Below are positions 12,101 to 21,659 of a DNA stretch of 60,000 nt, in pieces (the stretch's first letter is position 1; every line of letters begins with the position of its first letter). The stretch covers positions 18,380,427-18,440,426 of the forward strand of contig OX442315.1 of the NCBI GenBank assembly GCA_949358305.1. Direction: 5' to 3'. Below the pieces are notes generated by a model. It saw only the letters and a program-made list of their open reading frames with translations. It had not been told where the DNA came from and ran no database searches. A program made the translations under genes and the position numbers. This stretch comes from Strigamia acuminata. Its lineage: Eukaryota > Arthropoda > Chilopoda > Geophilomorpha > Linotaeniidae.

Positions 12101-15100
12101 GCAATCCACGTGCGCAATGACATCGACGATGCTGCTGACGCCATGAGAGATTCTTTGCAAGATTTGTTGCAAACTTTAGAAACTATTGCTACGGAATCTG
12201 GAGTTGTTACTGGATTGGTGGAGACCATCAATAAAGCTATAGTTAAGATCGATGAAAGGGTTTTGGGATATTCGGAAGATGATTCGTTCGTTGACTATCA
12301 AACTCGAATGGTTAACGCTTGCAAAGAAATCGCACGCACTGCCCAAGAAATGGTAAAAACGTAAAATTATGTTTGATTGAATTTTATTTTCTAATTTTGT
12401 GTGTCATTTTTTTACAGGTTACAAAATCTGGTTCCAACCCGGCTGAACTTGGGTCTTTGGCTGCCAATCTCTCGCATAATTACGCTCGTTTGTCAGATGA
12501 TTCGCGTGGAGCAGTAGCTGTCACAACAAACAACGATGTAAAACTTTGATTTATTCGTTGAAATTCGTTGAATAAAATATTTTTTATGTTTAGGTGGCTG
12601 TTCGAATTCGCTCGAGTGTCCAAGATCTTGGAATATCTTGCATCGACCTCGTGAAAGTGGCTGGAAATTGCCAAGCTTGTCCAGGCGATCATTATGCAGA
12701 ACGGGATTTAACTGAAAACGCAAGAGTTGTTGCTGAGAGAGTAATTAATATCTAAAAAAGAAAAAAGTAATTAATTAATTAATGAATTTTTTTTTAAATT
12801 AGGTTTCTTATGTCTTGGCTGCATTACAAGCGGGTTCTCGTGGTACTCAGGCTTGTATTAATGCTGCTAGCACTGTTAGTGGCATAATTGGGGACTTGGA
12901 CACGACGATCATGTTTGCCACTGCTGGAACACTTCATGCTGAAAACGAAAACGAAACGTTTACCGATCACAAGTAATCAATTTTACACGATGATAAAAAT
13001 TGAGTAAATAAAAACATTATTATTTATTTTTTTTTAGAGAAAATATTTTGAAAACTGCAAAGGCTTTGGTCGAAGATACAAAGACATTGGTTGCAGGAGC
13101 CGCATCGAGTCAAGAGCAACTGGCCGTGGCTGCCCAAAATGCAGTTGCTACCATCGTCCAATTGGCAGAAGTTGTGAAATTCGGCGCTGCATCTTTGGGA
13201 TCGAACAATCCAGAAGCCCAGGTACTAAAAAACACACACACTCACTGAAACAGCGATTTCAAACCATCTTTTTCTAGGTATTGTTGATTAATGCAGTGAA
13301 AGACGTAGCATCCGCTCTTGGCGAATTGATTCAAGCAACGAAATCTGCATCTGGAAAGAGCATTCACGATCCGGCAATGCTCTACCTGAAAGAGTCTGCT
13401 AAGGTAATGCTTTTTTGTTTTTTTAAATCGTGATTGTGCGCCTTTATAAAACGTTACTAGATGAATGAACATGCACAATTGTAGTCTTGACTAAATACTA
13501 ACATTGCATTCCACGTAGGATTTAGGGGTGGACTTTAAACCAGTCCCCGAGGCTGAGAATTTGCCTTGTTTTGAAAGTTTGAGTTTGTTGTACTTTGTGG
13601 CTAACGATCGAGAACAGAGATATTTTGAATGATTTTTTGATAGAAAAGCAAATTTTCTGGATTATTGTCCACTCCTTGAGAAAGAAATGTTTAAGGGGTT
13701 TCGATCCCGCGGTTAGAGGTAAATTTGCATGGCGAAATATGAAGAAGCGACGTCCGCTGTCGATGAGTTAGTGTTTCCGTTTCCGGAGTAAACAAATACC
13801 TCTGTTCTCTCATTTGCTAGGTACAGCAGCGTGACAGTTATGCATCCGACACGGATCAACCTGATTGGCTTGCATCCGATCAGGAAGAAGAACTCATTCG
13901 TTTGCTTTCAGTCGAAAATTTAGAAAAATTGGATACGTTGGTTGACGTGCAGCTTCGTGCTGAGCGTTGACGTTAGGTTAGGTCGGGTTGCATGTGACAA
14001 GAGAGAAAGAAACATATATTTTACTTATTTAGTGTTTTTCTTTTAATGCCTTTCCTGCAACATTTTACACATTTCAGTATATATAAATTATTTTATTTAT
14101 TTTTCAGTATATGTCTTAGAATGACAATTTTAAGAATAGTTTTATAATGTTTCTTCTTTTTTTTTCCATTTGTTCTGTGATCTTGAGGACAAAGAATTGT
14201 ACCACAATGCTTATTTAATTTAATAAATATTTCAAATGAAATGTGGGTGAGATGTGTGATGTGATAATTAAAAGTAGGTAAATTAATTAAAGGTGATCTG
14301 GTCGGACATCTTCATGCATAGGTAGGTTTCGGTTTACGACTAAAATTATTGAAATGCATGATCGTGTCACTAATATTTTCTCATTTCAAGTAGAAATATA
14401 CGAAATTTTCAGGGGTATTTATTGCTTTTAATAAACTTGGCTCTTTTTTTTATGTTTGTTTATCATTTTTAACTAAAATGTGTCGTTTATGTTTCAATTT
14501 TTCTCGCTAGATTTTCTCAATTTGTTTTAAATTTAAACCAAATAATGTCTTGATGATAAAATGAGATTCAGTGCACGTCTTACTAGTTCTTTTATCATTT
14601 AAAATTTCTGTTAACGTAATAAATTTAATTTTTTTAAATTTATTTTACGATTCTGCAGGTGATGGTGACCAACGTGACATCTCTATTGAAAACCGTCAAA
14701 GCAGTTGAAGACGAGCATTCTCGTGGAACCAGGGCTTTGGAATCGACAGTTGAAGCTATTGGCCAAGAGCTCAGAGTAAGTGATTATCGGACATTGTCCG
14801 TGGACCCGACTTAATTAACAGTAATTATTTGTTAGGCTTACGAGTCATTAGAAATGCCTCTGAAGAGAGCGACACCCGAAGATCTCGTTCGTTGCACTAA
14901 ACCCATTACTTTGGCGACCGCAAAGGCAGTGGCTGCTGGAAACAGCGGCAAGCAAGACGATGTGATCGTTGCGGCGAACATGGGACGAAAAGCCATTTTT
15001 GATCTTCTTATAACGTGCAAAGTGAGATTTTAGATTATTTAAGACGTTTTGGTTGCAAGTGATGCTTTAATATTGATTTTATTCTATTTAAATTGAAAGG

Positions 15101-18100
15101 AATGGGTTATTAATGTGAAATTGTTTCTTTTTTCTTTCACCAGTCGTGCTCTTATGCTGCTGAGTCGGTGGAGATTAGAAACAGAACCCTCGATTCGGGT
15201 CGGGATTGTGCTCTTACATACAGGGAATTGCTGCAAGTTGTAGATCAAGTGAGTTATTTGGTTGAGGATGGCTTTGGATTTTTGTTTTAATGTTGTTTTT
15301 TTTTGTGTTTTAGACTGTTCAAAAGTCCACTTATGAGCTTAAACAGACACTTATTACAATATCAAGAAGAATTGCGACTTGTGTGACAGAAATTGTTACT
15401 TCTGCTGAAATGCTGAAGGGTGAGCAACGTCGTCTTGATATTTCATTTTATTTGTATTTTATTTTATTTTTAGTAATTTTTTTGCTAATTTTTTTGTTAA
15501 TTAAGAATGGTAATTTATTGCAAGTTTTTCAGTTTTTAGAAATGATTACACACACTATTTTTATTTAATTTTGGTTATAATAATTTAAAATTTTTAATAG
15601 CATGATGAGAATGAGGTTAGTATAGGCCTACCGTATTACCTCACATTAAGCCGCATGCCGGTATAATTCGAGTTATACCGGCATGCCGATAAACCTCGTT
15701 TTTAACGGCATGCCGGTGTAAGTGAGAACAAATTTTTCTAAATGAGAATTTGGTTAAAACAAGCATAAAATCCTTTTTAGATGTCCAAAATGTAAGAAAT
15801 TACTTAGTATTTCTATAAATTTACCCAGATTTTAATACAAATCTACAGAAAATTAGGAAAACTTCAATTTTAGGCCCAAAAACCAACATAATTATTCATC
15901 CGGGCCCTTTAAAATAAAAAAAACAAAAAACCCACTTTTTCATTTATACCGGCATGTTTCGGTTTATACCGGCATGCCGGTATAAAATTTTTGTACGCAA
16001 TTTTAAATACCTGGTAAACCCATGCCCAACGGCATGCCGCTTTATGTGAGGTAATACGGTACTATACTACACTATTAATTCTTTATGAATAAGATATGCA
16101 CGGAAAAATGATTATTAGTACTTAATTTTAAAAATAAATACGTAAATAAATATCTTTAATAATAAAACTAAACACAAATTGAAGTTTGATTTAACGACGC
16201 ATGAAAATAGGATATAAATCGATTTTAACTTAAGATATATGATTTTAATAACATCAATAATTTTTTAATAATACGTAGTTTAGAAATGCACAAATCCTTC
16301 TTTTCATCTTTCTATCACTCACAAACTTACCTCTTGCACCTGCACTGCACAACTCTCTGCATGATTTTCTGTGCTGGGTTCAGTTCAGCGCGTCACTTTT
16401 GGGCGCGTCCCATTACAGCGCGGTCCAATCTTGCTCGTCCAACTGAGCGAGTCCCAATTGGGCAAGGTCCCTGTTAGTGCTACCAACTGGGCGCCGTGAA
16501 CTTCCACTGCCCTCTTCACAAGCCAAGTGACCACACAATGCGATGTTACATTGGTGGTGCTCTCTAATATTGTCCCACTCATCAGGGGTCACTGTTAATT
16601 CATCATCAGGTGGGGGGTGGCAGCAGTACCTGTACAGTAATGTTAAGATTAGTGTGATGTTGCAAAGGTGGTTGCGCTTTGTCACCGGCTGTGCTCGGCG
16701 AACGCCTTCGTCGTACGCCACGTCTGGGTACTGTGCTCCAACGTGGACGACGAGGTGCATCATCTTCTATTGCAGAAGGAGGTGGATTCGTTGGTTGTGT
16801 AGTGCCGAGCACTGCATTAGCCACCACCTCATCTAAATTAAAGCAGGCAGTAGTACGATACGGGCCCGTTACTTTAACCGGTGCGGTTCGAGGAACAACA
16901 GCTGGGGCCACCAGTAACCCATCAGGAGCGACCTCACCATTGTAGTCCAAACTAAAACCTTCACGCATAGTGGAAACTCGGTATGCAATACCTTTTAAGA
17001 AACTCCAATTCGGGGATAATGTTGTTCTTGTATTTATCTATGATGTTCTTTATGCATATGCAGCAAGTATTACTTTAGTCCTGCATTCTTGTGTGACCAG
17101 ACAACGCATTTCTTGTGCAAAACAATTGGGGGATGTCCCTGTAACGTTACGTTACAATCGCGTCTTGTTAGAACCACATTAAGTACGCATTTAATTAATT
17201 CGGCACTCGGATTAAACACTGTGGCGCTCAACAAGGACGGCGCCTGAAAGTGACCACGTCGAAAATGCACGCGCCCAGACACGGATTTTCTATACATTCT
17301 TCTTGTGTGTGTTGTTGTCGTGTTGTCGTGATTAATTTTTTATATAATCACAATTAATACTTAGAAATTGTTTAATTAATTTATGAAAATTAGATATATT
17401 TTTTTAAATTTTTAAAATATTTTTGTTGTTTTTAATTTTTGAATCTTTTGTATTATTTGTATACCTTTTGTTTATTTTGTTAGTAATAATGCCGTAGTGG
17501 TGTTAGTTATTTTGACATTACGGTGCGATTGATACACGTGCTGCATTGTGTAGTATTTGTATGAATGTTTTTGCTAATCTTTTGCTACCCCATTCCTTGC
17601 TTTTGCTGGACCTAGCCTGCCCCCCTTGGTGCCATGTGATCAAACCACAAGTTGAACGGGGTGAGTCTGCTTTCCTTTATGTACACCTGTGTCGTTTAAT
17701 CAATGATATAAGGCAGAAAATTAAAATTCGCCGCTAATAAATAAATATAAAATCAATTTCTATTACTTTACAATTGAAATTAAAAGAATTTTAATCCTTC
17801 TGTAGGATCCGATTGGGTCGACCCTGACGACCCAACTGTAATTGCTGAGAATGAATTACTCGGAGCTGCATCATCCATCGAAGCTGCTGCTAAAAAATTA
17901 GCAAATTTGCGGCCGCGTAAAAGCTTTAGCCAGGTAAAAAGATAAAATACAACCCTCCTTTAATTTTATCCGTTAAATATACGAAACAGAAAACGATGAA
18001 GACACGAAAATATGCACTCGTTCAGTAAGATATGTTTGATATTCTTGGTTGTGGTTTTCCATTCAACCAAGAATCAGACATATAAGTACTGAGCAGTGTA

Positions 18101-19966
18101 TCTCAGCGATAATAACGCCAGTTTTATGAAAATAAAATTTCAAAATTGATTGTTTTTTTATTTTTTTATTTTTTATTTTTTACTAGGATGTGGATGAAAG
18201 TCTTAACTTTGACGAAATGATTCTCGAGGCTTGCAAGTCAATCGCTGCTGCCACTTCTGCTTTGGTAAAAGCGGCATCAGCGGCACAGAGAGAACTCGTA
18301 GTGACTGGCAAGGTATTTCTTCTGTTTTTTTTTCTTTTCTTTTCTTTGTGATATTGTGTTAATTTCTGTAAGAACGTGCAAACGTTATTTTCACTGCTTT
18401 GTTTCGTTCGGGTATACTATCTAATTATTTGCAAATTATTGCTTTTATGCAGTCTTGGGAAGAATACGGTTATTTGGTAAGTGGCTTTTATTTCTAGTAC
18501 GTTCTTTCGCATGTTTATCTTATTAGAGAGTTTGCATTTCTACTTTCTTTACTTGTTCGCACTATTTCGACTCTTCATTTTGCTCTCACGGTACTTTTAA
18601 CTAAAACTGATCATTTTCAATACATACCGTATTTTCTCGAATAGTAGCCGCTCCTCAGAAAGGCGGTTTGAAATAAAAGCTTCCCTCTAATAGTAGCCGG
18701 GGCTACTATTTGAGTTTTTTTTTAACCAAACAGGAAACGGTTAATGAAACATTCGTCGATGATGATGGTTATTTAGACAGAAAATTTAAAAAAAGTGCAA
18801 TTTCAATTGAAAAATCTTAAAATTTCAGTGAGAAAAATAAAATTTTAGTAAAAAAAGTGAGATTTTAATTTTATAAAATGGAAATTTTAATGGAAAAAGG
18901 TGAAATTTCAATCAAAATATGGTAAACAATTGTAATAAGAGCTGCCCTCTTTTAAGAGCTGCGGCTCAAGGATGCTCGTTTTGAATGAGAGCCGCGGCTC
19001 TTACTCGAGAAAATACGGAATTTGTTACAAATATAATTTTTTTTTATAATAAATAACACGATTTATTGTGAATTTTGCACGTCTTAACGATGAATGAAAT
19101 CAATTTAAACATAAATAATAATAATAATCCATTAATTATTGTGTATGATTTAGCCCAGGGATGGTGAACTTATTATAGCAGAAATCACGAGATAACTTGC
19201 TGAACAAGTTATAAAAAAAATTTTTTTGACACGCAAATGTTCGCCATCCCTTATTTGGCCTTTAACTAATTGTAAAAAGCATGTTTAATCGCCTACTTAC
19301 TTTTTTTTCCTTCAACTATTGCATTATCCAGGTTAGCAGCCATCCACAATACATGTCAGATGATGGGCAATGGTCCGAAGGACTTATATCTGCTGTAAGT
19401 TATTTATATGTGAATTTATATCTTATTGAATAAATTTTTAATGAATTATTATTATAGGCACGTTTGGTAGCAGCAGCCACGCACAGTTTATGCGAAGCCG
19501 CAAATGCACTGGTACAAGGCCACGCCACTGAAGAGAAACTGATTTCTTCGGCTAAACAAGTGGCCAGTTCAACTGCTCAATTATTAGTTGCCTGCAAAGT
19601 GAAAGCAGATCCAGATTCGAATGCAATGAAACGTCTGCAAGTAAGATTTAATGAAAAATTTGTGCGGGGAAAAATGATTTAAATTCGATTTTTTGATTGC
19701 AGGGGGCCGGAAATGCGGTGAAGAGAGCCACGGATAATTTAGTTCGAGCTGCTCAACAAGCCATTGAACACGACGAAGAACGAAATATTATCATCAACAA
19801 ACGACTCGTTTGCGGCATGGCGCAGGAAATCAATGCCCGCGAAGAGGTACTGCGCATTGAGAGAGAGTTGGAGGAAGCTCGCGAACGTTTAGCTGCAATT
19901 CGGCGGGCCAAATATCAGGAAAGAAGCAGCGATGAAGACGGGTATTTCGGATATGGATCCTCGTGA
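4145..19966 (+). CDS. rhea: Talin, integrin-activating cytoskeletal adaptor
   Basis: Talin binds integrin beta tails through its FERM head, activates integrins, and links them to actin and vinculin through a helical-bundle rod at cell-matrix adhesions and muscle attachments. I assembled 49 coding exons, listed in the regional entries, with phases that close exactly: 7707 nt, 2568 aa, close to the roughly 2540 aa of vertebrate talins. The start is MALSLKVSIVEKNLVKTMQF at 4145, preceded by an acceptor at 4125 and hence by a 5' UTR exon. Order: F0-F1-F2-F3 head (residues about 1-410), linker, rod bundles R1-R13 with the I/LWEQ (THATCH) module, and a C-terminal dimerisation helix. The C-terminus reads MAQEINAREEVLRIERELEE and is nearer insect than vertebrate talin. 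Exon 11 may be off by one base at its start. Alternative splicing is likely at a microexon and at an alternative last exon. Confidence 0.97.
5365..5404. repeat. TTTA microsatellite in talin intron 6
   Basis: About ten uninterrupted TTTA units lie within the 81-nt intron between talin exons 6 and 7, so repeat-length change would directly change the size of a very short intron. Confidence 0.9.
6195..9428 (+). other. rhea: Talin exons 11-23: linker and N-terminal rod
   Basis: Coding exons: 6195-6286, 6343-6584, 6650-6961, 7022-7393, 7459-7686, 7744-7875, 7941-8069, 8156-8269, 8341-8454, 8520-8654, 8720-8848, 8931-9014, 9081-9428. The first carries the linker motif ESGNVALPVILRA. The following bundles match the talin order, for example ASLKWKENTLDVNRQNVQSQ, then ATQVALATSQLVACAKVTAP, then SNCVNCLPGQRDVDEAIKSI. 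Nearly all introns are phase 0. Exon 12 ends at CCA before the donor GTAGGA; the frame stays open into the intron, so the donor was set by family alignment. Confidence 0.92.
9755..13403 (+). other. rhea: Talin exons 24-39: central rod to R11
   Basis: Coding exons: 9755-10092, 10198-10291, 10345-10434, 10498-10620, 10677-10820, 10892-11053, 11125-11265, 11323-11504, 11564-11798, 11861-12031, 12101-12352, 12418-12537, 12594-12740, 12803-12972, 13038-13221, 13278-13403. Landmarks include RANQAIQMACQNLSNP, SAATVIAKHTSALCNSCRIA, IDERVLGYSEDDSFVDYQTR, DLDTTIMFATAGTLHAENEN and LVEDTKTLVAGAASSQEQLA. Exon 39 ends after LYLKESAK at residue 2135, in phase 0. This corresponds to the R11/R12 boundary of vertebrate talin-1 and is the point from which two last-exon choices are possible. 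Confidence 0.92.
13821..13970 (+). CDS. rhea: Candidate alternative last exon of talin (short isoform)
   Basis: Inside the 1255-nt intron between exons 39 and 40, a good acceptor (CATTTGCTAG) precedes a 49-codon frame in the correct phase (0), ending in TGA at 13968-13970. It begins VQQRDSYASDTDQPDWLASD, continues EEELIRLLSVENLEKL and ends VDVQLRAER. An AATAAA follows at 14222. Joined to exon 39 it would give a 2184-aa talin with head and rod through R11. It would lack R12, the R13 actin-binding THATCH module and the dimerisation helix. The tail is acidic, probably helical, and unknown to me. A second acceptor (ending 13518) opens a weaker 37-codon tail (13519-13632). No transcript evidence is available here. 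Confidence 0.6.
   Translation, partial: VQQRDSYASDTDQPDWLASDQEEELIRLLSVENLEKLDTLVDVQLRAER
14222..14227 (+). terminator. Poly(A) signal AATAAA for the short talin isoform
   Basis: AATAAA lies about 250 nt after the alternative stop and is followed at about 14242-14263 by a GT-rich stretch (TGTGGGTGAGATGTGTGATG), the usual downstream element of cleavage sites. A signal plus a downstream element inside an intron supports a real alternative 3' end. Confidence 0.6.
15631..16059. mobile_element. MITE-like element, 429 bp, TA target duplication
   Basis: Terminal inverted repeats of about 30 bp begin CCGTATTACCTCACAT and match at 28 of 30 positions between the ends. TA flanks both ends, the target duplication typical of Tc1/mariner-type elements. 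The interior has no transposase but repeats the palindrome CGGCATGCCG, several times next to TTATACCGG. It sits in talin intron 43 and is non-autonomous. Confidence 0.8.
16370..17300. other. GC-rich foreign-looking block in talin intron 43
   Basis: This stretch is much richer in G+C than the flanking intron and carries overlapping open frames of 60-120 codons on both strands, none with a recognisable full domain. The minus strand has EVVANAVL and, in another frame, an LHN-containing segment, weakly recalling the C-terminal region of Harbinger-type nucleases; I do not rely on this. The ends share GGGCGCGT in inverted orientation (near 16399 and near 17270). It is most likely a decayed DNA transposon or another inserted fragment. 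Confidence 0.4.
18017..18100 (+). ncRNA. mir-190: miR-190 precursor hairpin in talin intron
   Basis: The 5' arm at 18028-18051 begins AGATATGTTTGATATTCTTG and continues GTTG, which I recognise as the conserved animal miR-190-5p. The 3' arm (about 18064-18090, CAACCAAGAATCAGACATAT) pairs with it through an 11-bp perfect block, a 2-nt bulge and a further block with a G:U pair, around a loop of about 14 nt. It lies in the sense direction in the 253-nt intron between talin exons 44 and 45. miR-190 is known to reside in talin genes (TLN2 in vertebrates, rhea in flies), so the position supports the call. It is probably processed from the talin transcript. Confidence 0.95.
18453..18476 (+). other. 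rhea: In-frame 24-nt talin microexon
   Basis: TTTTATGCAG precedes and GTAAGT follows 24 nt encoding SWEEYGYL. It lies between the exon ending RELVVTGK and the exon starting VSSHPQYMSDDGQ, in phase 0 on both sides. Skipping it keeps the frame, so it is a candidate cassette exon. The insertion point precedes the SDDGQWSEGLISAARLV segment of the actin-binding R13 region; the talins I know have no equivalent peptide there. Both splice sites are strong. Confidence 0.65.
18627..19018. mobile_element. MITE-like element, 392 bp
   Basis: The ends CCGTATTTTCTCGA and TCGAGAAAATACGG are inverted copies. Subterminal parts are also complementary-looking, with repeated AGTAGCCGC and GAGCCGCGGCTC motifs. 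A TA precedes the left end; the right flank is AA, so the duplication is degraded. It has no transposase and lies in talin intron 46. The first seven terminal bases equal those of the elements at 15631 and, apart from one base, 40560. Confidence 0.75.
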
Positions 19967-21411
19967 ATGTTTAATTAATTTTTAACGAATTTGTTTTTCT
20001 ACATTCATATCAAAAAATCATTGGTATTTTGTATTTTTTGTATTTTTTGTATTGTTTTTTGTCGTTTAATTTGAATATTTTAATTTTTAACCGGTAATTT
20101 TAGTGATCAATTAACTGAAAAAGGTTTCAAACACAATTCATTAATATATTTTGTATTTTAATTATAATTTGATTTAAACGAGGGCGAAATATTAACTATA
20201 TAATACAAAGTTCTTAACACGTCTCTTTAACTTCCAGTTTGTGAAGATAGAGATTTATGTATGTAAAACCTTAATACAAATTCTATATATTTTTCTATGC
20301 AATTACTTTAGAAATGTTATTGAATTGTAATTCAGTGGTCATTGACCCGGTACAAAAATGTAGCCACTCCAATGTCAAAACGAACTTTACAACTTGTGCT
20401 TTTTTTTCTGTGCATTTATTTTATTGAATCTCTTTTTTTCCTTCTTTTTTCTTGTTTTTGTGGAGTTGTTGTTTTTTAGTTTGTTTTTTTTTTCTTCTAT
20501 TTTTTTATATTGATTTATCACAATTATTGCATGTGGCTTTTGTGTTTGGCCAATTTTTTGAATTTTCTTAGTAGCTTTTGTTGCATAAATTAATTTAATT
20601 ATGAAAACACGAATGTTAGTTGTCAAATGAAACATATCAAACGATAATTCATCAATTGTTTTATTTTGTTGATAAGCGATATGATGAGAAGTAGCATTTA
20701 GATATATTAATTATTTTTTAAAAGTTGGAAAGGAGTATGGTGTAAAAAAGAAAAAGTGAATCGTTGTTGTGTGGCTTTTTAGCGTTTGTAGTCAATGCCG
20801 TTTTTAAAATGGTTTTCATTTTGGAGGATTGTATTTTGTAAACTTTGTAATGCCTTTCAAATATTTAAAACTTTTCAAACACTAGAAAACGTTTACAAAT
20901 ACGAATATATGCAAACGATTTACATTGGACTCAAATGCTTGGTTTGATGCAAATTTTGAAACCAGATTTTTGCAATTTAAAGAATGCAATGTTATGTGCC
21001 TAGTAATTTCAACTCAGCATGAAGAATAGGAGGTTTCTATTATTAATACTAAAACAAAGGTGGATGCAAATTATAATTTTCTGTGTTCGATTTTGGTTAG
21101 AAATTCTTAATTAAAACTAAAAAGAAAAGAAAAAAGATATATTTCAATATTTTTATTTGTAGTACGTGCCAAATGTTTACTATTATATTTTTCTGAAATT
21201 GTTAATTTTATTCAGTCATCCATAAACTGGGACTGAAGTCATTTGTAATTAATTTAATTTTATATGAAAAAAAAGAAAGAAATATACGTTGAATTTTTTT
21301 GTTTCTTAAAATAATAATAATAATATTGCTACGCTTCCAATGAAATATTTAGAATATTATTTAGTGACATATCAGAGGTTAACAAAAAAATTTTAAGGGC
21401 TGAAAAATAAA
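19967..21411 (+). other. Talin 3' UTR with poly(A) signal at 21406
   Basis: AT-rich DNA with no gene follows the talin stop. The first clear AATAAA I find on the plus strand is at 21406-21411, which would give a 3' UTR of about 1.45 kb; earlier cleavage through variant signals is possible. Open frames on the minus strand here are lysine-rich, low-complexity shadows. Confidence 0.5.
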
Positions 21412-21495
21412 ACTAAACTTTATAAAAATAAGTGTGTTGAGTTGTGCAATTTATTTTTGTGGGTTATGACGTACCCATAGATAATTGGGCGTACT

Positions 21496-21504
21496 TATAT
21501 AAGG
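21496..21504 (+). promoter_or_regulatory. TATA box of the fibrinogen-domain gene
   Basis: TATATAAGG stands 156 nt before the start codon of the next gene. A start site 25-30 nt downstream would give a 5' UTR of about 130 nt containing the CT tract at 21543. It is inferred from motif and position only. Confidence 0.45.
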
Positions 21505-21542
21505 AGGTTTGAAATCTTGAAGGTCAAAGTTTGCTATCTCAT

Positions 21543-21567
21543 CTCTCTCTCTCTCTCTCTCTCTCTC
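21543..21567. repeat. CT dinucleotide tract in the 5' UTR or core promoter
   Basis: Twelve CT units lie between the putative TATA box and the start codon of the fibrinogen-domain gene. GAGA/CT tracts are known promoter-associated sites for GAGA-type factors in arthropods; that function is not shown here. Confidence 0.85.
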
Positions 21568-21659
21568 ACTACTTGTGGTTATGTTTTGCTGTCAAGCAGC
21601 GAGAGAGAAAAGGAAAGTGTAAGAAGATCCATTTGACTCCTCCGTCGAGTTAAGTCATC

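Larger units (their letters stand above)
14659..19966 (+). other. rhea: Talin exons 40-49: R12, THATCH, dimerisation helix
   Basis: Coding exons: 14659-14775, 14836-15021, 15144-15248, 15314-15419, 17806-17933, 18187-18312, 18453-18476 (microexon), 19332-19394, 19458-19640, 19703-19966. Landmarks: VMVTNVTSLLKTVKAVEDEH, GSDWVDPDDPTVIAENELLG, DVDESLNFDEMILEACKSIA, SDDGQWSEGLISAARLVAAA and SAKQVASSTAQLLVACKVKA. These form R12, the I/LWEQ actin-binding module and the final helix. Introns here are much longer than in the rest of the gene because of insertions (2.4 kb after exon 43, 855 nt after exon 46). The stop is TGA at 19964-19966. Confidence 0.93.

Noticed and set aside
16413-16968. Overlapping frames of up to 120 codons that might be a transposase or a gene nested in talin
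   Set aside because: No complete domain or catalytic motif set is visible, frames overlap on both strands, and the Harbinger-like wording needs an assumed frame change. Kept only as an uncharacterised block.
20387-20635. A lysine/asparagine-rich 82-codon minus-strand frame
   Set aside because: Low-complexity product of T-rich 3' UTR sequence.
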